Source: Calendula officinalis (lineage: Eukaryota > Streptophyta > Magnoliopsida > Asterales > Asteraceae). Taken from it: a stretch of DNA of 64,000 nt. Shown in pieces: positions 58,522-64,000 of this stretch. Position 1 is the first letter of the stretch, and the number at the start of each line of letters is the position of its first letter. A program made the translations under genes and the position numbers. The stretch is taken from contig OY970820.1 in assembly GCA_963853835.1 (NCBI GenBank), positions 30,032,873-30,096,872 of the forward strand, written 5' to 3'. A model generated the notes under the pieces. That model was not told where the DNA came from, did no database searches, and saw only the letters and a program-made list of their open reading frames with translations.

Positions 58522-61500
58522 ATGGCAACTCTACAATCTCTCAATGTTCCAACCGATCTCAAATACTCAGAGTTCCACAACATGTGTGCCTTTCTACGCA
58601 ATCCAGACGGAACAAAGGATTTCCGACCAATCGTAAACTTTCTGAAAAACTCTTACATACGATTCGCACTAACGGTGAAACCGAAGGCATACCAACAGCA
58701 CTTGGTGGATTTCTGGACCAATGCTGAAAGAACGGAGGGTGCAACTGTACCAATGATCAAATCAACTGTGGATGGAAAAACGATCACCATCACAGAACAA
58801 TCTATTCGACACCATCTTCAACTACACGATGATTCAGGTATGACTACTCTCCCTAAGGAATTCATTGCTGAAATTTTAAACAAAATGGGATATGAGGGAA
58901 GACTAAACATAGTAACTTTTCAAAAAGGTCTTCTCTCCCCACAATGGAAATTTCTTGTCCATACTATTCAGCATTGTATTTCTCCGAAAAGAAGTACTTG
59001 GAATGAGTTTAACAGGTCAATAACATCTGATGTTGTCTGTCTATGCACAGACCAAGTATTCAATTTTTCTAACATGATTTTTGATGGTATGTTGGGAAAT
59101 CTTAACTCTTCAAAATTTTTAATGTATCCCAGATTTCTCCAACATATCATAAACATTGAATTACAAAACTTGTCAACTCCCAAAAATATTTTTATAATTC
59201 CAGAGTTGAACAAGAAAGTTTTCTCAAATATGAGAAAACAATTTAAATTTTCGGGCAAGGAAACCCCTCTGTTTCCTAATATGATCCAAGATCACACACC
59301 AATTGGAGAGGGTTCAATCAAAAATATAACCCAAATTGAACCTCAACCCACTCCATCACCCCCAAATACAGCCCAAACACCACCCCATATAGCCACTCAA
59401 TCACCCACTCACTTAGAAGTCCTGAATGTGTCCCAGGAACTTGATGAAAATCTGCAGAGTGCTACTCTTCACTCTGTGGAAGACCTACCAGACAAAACCC
59501 AAAACATATCCACAATTTATAAAAGAAAGAAATTAACTTTAAAGGACACCAGGGGACAAATCGAGTCACACCCCAGGCTCAAAGAGTTGTCCTCCAAGGA
59601 GGAGAGAGGACATGAGGGGAGGGCTTTCACTACTGATGCCCCAAAGGTGGGTGCACAGGATAGTGAAAACATCACTAAGACCCAAACCTCGGCAACTTTA
59701 AGTGATGACACTTTTGAGGAATTACTTAAAGGACCCCGGTGCCAAGAAACCACAAGGGGGGACATCTCTGCTTCTTCTAGGAAGAAGAGAATGTCTAAAA
59801 GACCCAATGAATCACCAAGCAGTGATGAGGGCAGATCTGTGGAATTGATGGAAATGAAGGAAAACCTTAAAACCAATGTACCTGTTAGTAAGCCCGATGA
59901 TCTTGCTAGATGGAGTGAGGGCAGTATTAAAATCACTCAATTGACGGAAAAAGTGGATTCTCTTGAATCCACAGTACAAAATTGTCTTGAATACTTAACT
60001 AACCAAGGGAAAACAATGGCTGCCATGAAAAGGCATGTAAATACCATCAACAAGAGGATGAGATTATATGAGCACAGGCTTCATCAACAAACCAAAATCA
60101 TCAGAATATTGAAGAAAAAGATTGATGATAGTGAGGCTCCACCAGTTGAGCTCACTAAGGGGGAGAAGGATAACATACAGACAATGATTGATGAATCTAT
60201 TGCAGCAGCAGCATCCTCCCTCTTAAATTTAAAAGAAACAGAAGTTGATGAAGGCCCAGAGATGATGGTTACAGAAGAAGAACCAATTACTACTGCTCCT
60301 ACTAAAGAACAAGCAGAAAAAGAAACACCAGTAGTAACTCCTACTACTGACATTATAGCAGTAGTAAATGAAGAAGAGGAATTGAAAGCAGCAAATACTA
60401 CTGATGCCCTATCAATAGTAACTCCTGAAGTTACACCAGTAGTAACTACTCTGGTTACTACTGAAGAGGAAGAACTACATTTTCCAGAGCTAATTGAAAG
60501 AGAAAGACATGTCATCATTACCAAACCACCAACACCTGATCAACCACTTATCATACCTGACATTGATGATAATGTGAATTGGTTTGAGGTTGATGAGTGC
60601 TCACTTCCTCCACATCCAAAAATACTTCAACAAGATGAACTTAGATCATTTTCTCCTTCTGTAATAATAAGTGGAGTGCCAGACATGAAATATATTCCAC
60701 CTCCACCTTCAGCACATATTGGAAAGGGTAAAGAAATATATGATGAAGATTACCCTAACAGAGCTCTTGGTCATTACATGGTAAACAAAATAAATCTTGT
60801 TAGAGCTGATAAACAGTCCAAATGGAAGGTGAAGCATAAGAGATATTGGGAGAAGGTAGCTAAGTATCAAGCTCTTGAACAAAAGAGAGAACAAAGTATA
60901 ATTCCTGTTCAAGCATCTGTTCAAACAGATGACATTCAGATAAAGGCTCAAAAGGAAGAATTCAAAAGGCTCAGAAAGATTGAAGAAGAACATATTCAAT
61001 GCCTTGAATATTTGGTTTCTGAATGTAAAAAGACTAAAAGTGATTTGACTGATGATGTGTTTGAACAGAAGGCCAACATGATTGAATATTTAAAAACAAA
61101 AGGGATTAGTGCAAAGTCATTAGGAAGAATGAAGATGATGACTATCATTGAAAAATACTGCACTGCAAAGAAGAAAGACTTAGCTGAACAAGAAGCTGAA
61201 GAATCAAAGAAAGCCAAAACTTTAATCCCAATCAGTCTAAATTTGCTCAAAGCTGGTAGTATTTCAACTATTGGTGATACTTCAACTCCCCAATCTAAGA
61301 AAAGAAAATCTGTTGATCAAGAACAAAGCTCTAAAAAGAAGTCAAAACAAATTATACCTGTTCTTGAAATGCCAGTTGCTCCTTTACAGAACAATCCAAT
61401 TCTTAACTGGAGAGTGATGCAGAACAATGTCATAGAGGTCATAAGGGAAGACAAAGTTGTACAGAGATTCACTGGATGGTTACCTTTAATCAGATCATGT

Positions 61501-61944
61501 TCTAGAAGTGATGTTATCAAGCTTCTGATTATTGGGAAACCAAGAATGACAAAGAAATCATGGAAAGAATCTGGTGCTGGATATTTAACAAAGATGATTG
61601 ATGCTGCATTTTATCCAGATAATTATCCAGAACAATTTACAAATCCAGGTAATGTGTATGCTTGGAATGTCATTCCTACTGCCAATATGTACTTCTTTGA
61701 GAAATCAGGCAAAGTGTGTGAATTGTACTTATATGAAAAAGAATATCCACATTCTGAGAAGACTATGTATCAGATATTCATAAACACTTTGATGAAACCC
61801 TATGATGCTGTTATGTTCCAAAACAAACTGAATTATTTTACAAAAAGGAACAGCAGATATATTATTGAACAAAGGCTTCAACAGAATCAAAGAACTCTTG
61901 AGAAAAGAAGAAAAGAACAAGAGGAACAAAAGAAACTTGATTGA
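58522..61944 (+). CDS. Copia A third ORF (envelope-position protein of Sirevirus type)
   Basis: 1140 codons from MATLQSLNVPTDLKYSEFHN. The N-terminal ~260 residues resemble a domain I recall as widespread in Asteraceae retroelements (YIRFALTVKPKAYQQHLVDF, SIRHHLQLHDDSG, LLSPQWKFLVHTIQHCISPK, FSGKETPLFPNM). The middle is Ser/Thr/Pro-rich and acidic. Residues about 470-540 look coiled coil (ITQLTEKVDSLESTV, HRLHQQTKIIRILKKKID). A Thr/Val segment near 590-650 is encoded partly by TACTACTG motifs. The C-terminus is basic and helical, ending QEEQKKLD. No signal peptide or clear membrane segment was seen, so an envelope function is doubtful despite the position. Function unknown. Confidence 0.85.
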   Translation: MATLQSLNVPTDLKYSEFHNMCAFLRNPDGTKDFRPIVNFLKNSYIRFALTVKPKAYQQHLVDFWTNAERTEGATVPMIKSTVDGKTITITEQSIRHHLQLHDDSGMTTLPKEFIAEILNKMGYEGRLNIVTFQKGLLSPQWKFLVHTIQHCISPKRSTWNEFNRSITSDVVCLCTDQVFNFSNMIFDGMLGNLNSSKFLMYPRFLQHIINIELQNLSTPKNIFIIPELNKKVFSNMRKQFKFSGKETPLFPNMIQDHTPIGEGSIKNITQIEPQPTPSPPNTAQTPPHIATQSPTHLEVLNVSQELDENLQSATLHSVEDLPDKTQNISTIYKRKKLTLKDTRGQIESHPRLKELSSKEERGHEGRAFTTDAPKVGAQDSENITKTQTSATLSDDTFEELLKGPRCQETTRGDISASSRKKRMSKRPNESPSSDEGRSVELMEMKENLKTNVPVSKPDDLARWSEGSIKITQLTEKVDSLESTVQNCLEYLTNQGKTMAAMKRHVNTINKRMRLYEHRLHQQTKIIRILKKKIDDSEAPPVELTKGEKDNIQTMIDESIAAAASSLLNLKETEVDEGPEMMVTEEEPITTAPTKEQAEKETPVVTPTTDIIAVVNEEEELKAANTTDALSIVTPEVTPVVTTLVTTEEEELHFPELIERERHVIITKPPTPDQPLIIPDIDDNVNWFEVDECSLPPHPKILQQDELRSFSPSVIISGVPDMKYIPPPPSAHIGKGKEIYDEDYPNRALGHYMVNKINLVRADKQSKWKVKHKRYWEKVAKYQALEQKREQSIIPVQASVQTDDIQIKAQKEEFKRLRKIEEEHIQCLEYLVSECKKTKSDLTDDVFEQKANMIEYLKTKGISAKSLGRMKMMTIIEKYCTAKKKDLAEQEAEESKKAKTLIPISLNLLKAGSISTIGDTSTPQSKKRKSVDQEQSSKKKSKQIIPVLEMPVAPLQNNPILNWRVMQNNVIEVIREDKVVQRFTGWLPLIRSCSRSDVIKLLIIGKPRMTKKSWKESGAGYLTKMIDAAFYPDNYPEQFTNPGNVYAWNVIPTANMYFFEKSGKVCELYLYEKEYPHSEKTMYQIFINTLMKPYDAVMFQNKLNYFTKRNSRYIIEQRLQQNQRTLEKRRKEQEEQKKLD

Positions 61945-61966
61945 TTAAAAGATAATCAATAAGTTT

Positions 61967-61976
61967 AGGGGGAGAT
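61967..61976 (+). other. Polypurine tract of Copia A
   Basis: AGGGGGAGAT ends one base before the 3' LTR. Confidence 0.85.
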
Positions 61977-62591
61977 TGTTGGAGCAAAACTCAGATCTAC
62001 TTAATACTGATGCTGCAGTTAGTACTGACATACTTAGTACTGATGGGGCAGAATTACTTATTACTGATGAGTTGATACTGATGATACTATAACTTAGTTA
62101 CTACTGATCATGCAAAGATTGAAGATACTACTGATCATTGTAGTTACTACTGACGATGTATCTGGACTTACTACTGATCACCAAGTTTACTACTGATCTT
62201 CATATTTACTACTGGTGATTGGTTTTACTACTGACAACGCGTTTTTGAAGAATATCAAGTCCGAGATCTTCGTATAGATAGTTATAGAATGTAAATCAAT
62301 GTATATTTTCATTATTCGAATGTAAATCAAGTCCTAGAATAACTAGGGTAAATAGTTTAGCTTCAAGGACTATTATAAATAGTTCCTTACGAATTGTAAA
62401 CGTACGTGTGTATTGTTAACTTGATAATATACATTGAAGCTTTTTGTGAAACTGTGTTCTTAATATTCTTGCATATTATTTACAGTTCATTGTTCTTAAT
62501 ATATTGATATAGTGTTGATCCGCTGCAACTTCTATATTCAATTAGATCTAAAGGTGTTTATTAACTTCTCTATAGTTAATCGATCCTGACA
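61977..62591 (+). repeat. 3' LTR of Copia A
   Basis: Same length as the 5' LTR. Differences seen: C/T near 51199/62001 and A/G near 51754/62556. Confidence 0.95.
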
Positions 62592-64000
62592 ATTATTTTT
62601 GAAATAATTACTCCTTTTAGGACTTCCATGCCTGATATTTTGCACAAATCTTTGTGTAGTTCTTCCAAATTTAGGGACTTCAACATGTGAACTTTTAATT
62701 TCTTTAGCTTCTGCAGTTTGTTTTAATTTCATTGCTTTTAATTTTTCTTTGTTTTCTTTGAATTCTTTAAATTCTTTGCAGTTGATTGGATTGAAGTGAC
62801 AGTCTTTTGCTAAGTGGTTAACTTTGTTGCAAATTAGACATGTTAATTTTGTTGATTTAGCACTTTCAGACTTTCTTTGTTCTTTCAACTGGTTTAAATT
62901 TATTTGATTTCCCCTTCTTAAAATAGTTGGTATGTTTTCTGAATTATATTTAGGGGATTCAGTTTGACTTTGTATGGTATGAAAACTTGTATCAGTTGAA
63001 TTAATTGTTTGATCTTCATCAGATGAATCATTACTGGTTTCAGTTTGACTTTCTAATTTTAATTCATTTAAAATTCTTTCTGAACTTGACTTAAGAGGAG
63101 GAATAAAATTAGTTGGAGGTGGAACTGCATGATATCCAACCCCATGAACAACTTTCTCAGTGGTTTGATTGCTGGTTAATTCATCAATTATTTTAGAACT
63201 TCTTTCAAACTTTTTAATAGTTAATTTATTTTGTTATAATTCTAATTAACATTCTTCTAATTTAATTAAAGTTTCTTTTAATTTTAACTCAGCATGTTCT
63301 TTATCATAAGTTGTTTGTAATAATTCATCTTTTATCTTTTGATATGTTATTATATAGATTTTGATTTGATTTTCAAGATCAGCTATACAACCATTAAATT
63401 CAATTCTTCTATTTCTGTTTAAAATCATCTCATCAAGAGTTTCTTTGTTAAGTTTTTCTAATTCTTTATATGCTTTAATGCGTTCAGGAGTGCATGATTT
63501 AGAATGTACCTCAGTAGTAGAACAGTGAAGGCCATAAAAGCTTGGTTTTGAGCATGTTCCTCTGCTTGAAAGCTCCAGTCATAACCTTGACCCTCTTGAG
63601 ATACCAATGCAGGTGAGTTTGAAGTGTTGTTTTTGTTATAATTTGATCTTTGATCTTTGCTAGGGCATTCTCTAGCAAAGTGACCCAAATTATTGCAGTT
63701 GTAGCATTTGACTTTGGTTTTGTCAAATCCAGCACGATCACCTTTGTTATAGGTTAGATTTTGTCTGCCAGTTCTTTTGAGAAATCTTTTAGTTCTTAAA
63801 CTCAGCATTGCCATCTGCCATTTGATGTTCATCTCTTCCATATCATCATGATTGAGTTGTTCCAAATCTTCACTAATCAATGCAGTGTGTACATGACTAG
63901 TAAAGAAGGATTCTCTTGCTACATCTTCAATTTCTACATTCTTGCCGGTTGCAGCATCCTGACATGTTCCTGTACTAGACACAAAAGCAGCATTGTTTGA
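62592..64000 (-). pseudogene. Copia copy B gag, continues beyond the window
   Basis: Minus-strand fragments, in order: 64000-63458 with SFFTSHVHTALISEDLEQLN and the knuckle CYNCNNLGHFAREC, frameshifted after AFMAFT; 63428-63246 with a coiled-coil-like stretch; 62888-62592 with the second knuckle CLICNKVNHLAKDC and SPKRSNYFKNN. The last joins in frame to 51174 across Copia A. The several shifts and stops show this copy is older than A. Its 5' LTR lies outside the window. Confidence 0.88.

Larger units (their letters stand above)
51175..62591 (+). mobile_element. Copia A: near-complete Sirevirus-like Copia retrotransposon, 11.4 kb
   Basis: 615-bp LTRs at 51175-51789 and 61977-62591 differ at two positions by eye. 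The target duplication ATTAT lies at 51170-51174 and 62592-62596. The primer site TGGTATCAGAGC starts 2 nt after the 5' LTR, and a purine tract (AGGGGGAGAT) precedes the 3' LTR. Gene order is gag, pol (protease-integrase-RT-RNase H, the Copia order), spacer, long third ORF. Length, primer site and third ORF fit the Sirevirus (SIRE/Maximus) lineage; lineage is inferred from this, not from a tree. It sits inside gag of copy B. Confidence 0.95.

Noticed and set aside
58522..61944. Calling the third ORF an envelope protein
   Set aside because: Only its position supports that; no signal peptide, membrane anchor or cleavage site was seen.

Overview
The window is plant nuclear DNA: spliced genes with plant-specific families, a nuclear tRNA-Ala, and heavy loads of LTR retrotransposons, a LINE and MITEs. 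A eudicot is clear. Asteraceae is my inference, because the long third ORF of the Copia element resembles a protein family I recall as abundant in daisy-family genomes; no search was run.

Layout. 1-644 is the 3' end of an LTR that abuts, and probably cut, a multi-exon gene of unknown identity (645-2530). 4125-7442 (minus) is an eight-exon RING-HC E3 ligase gene with a hAT-type MITE in one intron. 8.1-12.6 kb is AT-rich and nearly empty, with one Stowaway MITE. 12.7-27.96 kb is one broken LINE (minus) split by two later insertions: a 2.9-kb solo LTR (TSD CCGAG) and an 8.05-kb non-coding LTR retrotransposon (TSD TCGGA). Across both scars LINE ORF1 reads on in frame. Then follow a MITE, tRNA-Ala(AGC), a decayed LTR holding a Mutator-like element (9-bp TSD), a secreted glycine-rich protein gene, a 172-bp palindromic tandem array inside a long-TIR element, and Tourist- and hAT-type MITEs.

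41106-41939 (minus) is a four-exon class 2 hemoglobin gene. 43700-45618 (minus) is a four-exon At3g52170-like gene with a nonsense codon in exon 1 and a probable GC-AG intron. 46512-46918 is an F-box gene remnant cut short at a junction holding 30 bp of Copia integrase sequence.

46.96-64.0 kb is Copia sequence: an old minus-strand copy (B) with a scrambled 3' end, and a young, complete 11.4-kb plus-strand copy of the same family (A; 615-bp LTRs, TSD ATTAT) inserted in B's gag. A carries gag (damaged), an open pol, and a third ORF of 1140 codons in the envelope-like position of Sireviruses.

The most unusual signal is a short motif, TACTACTGRT, repeated about 12 times in A's LTR upstream of the LTR TATA box, about 13 times in the pol-ORF3 spacer upstream of a second TATA-like box, and again on both strands inside low-complexity coding segments of gag, pol and ORF3.
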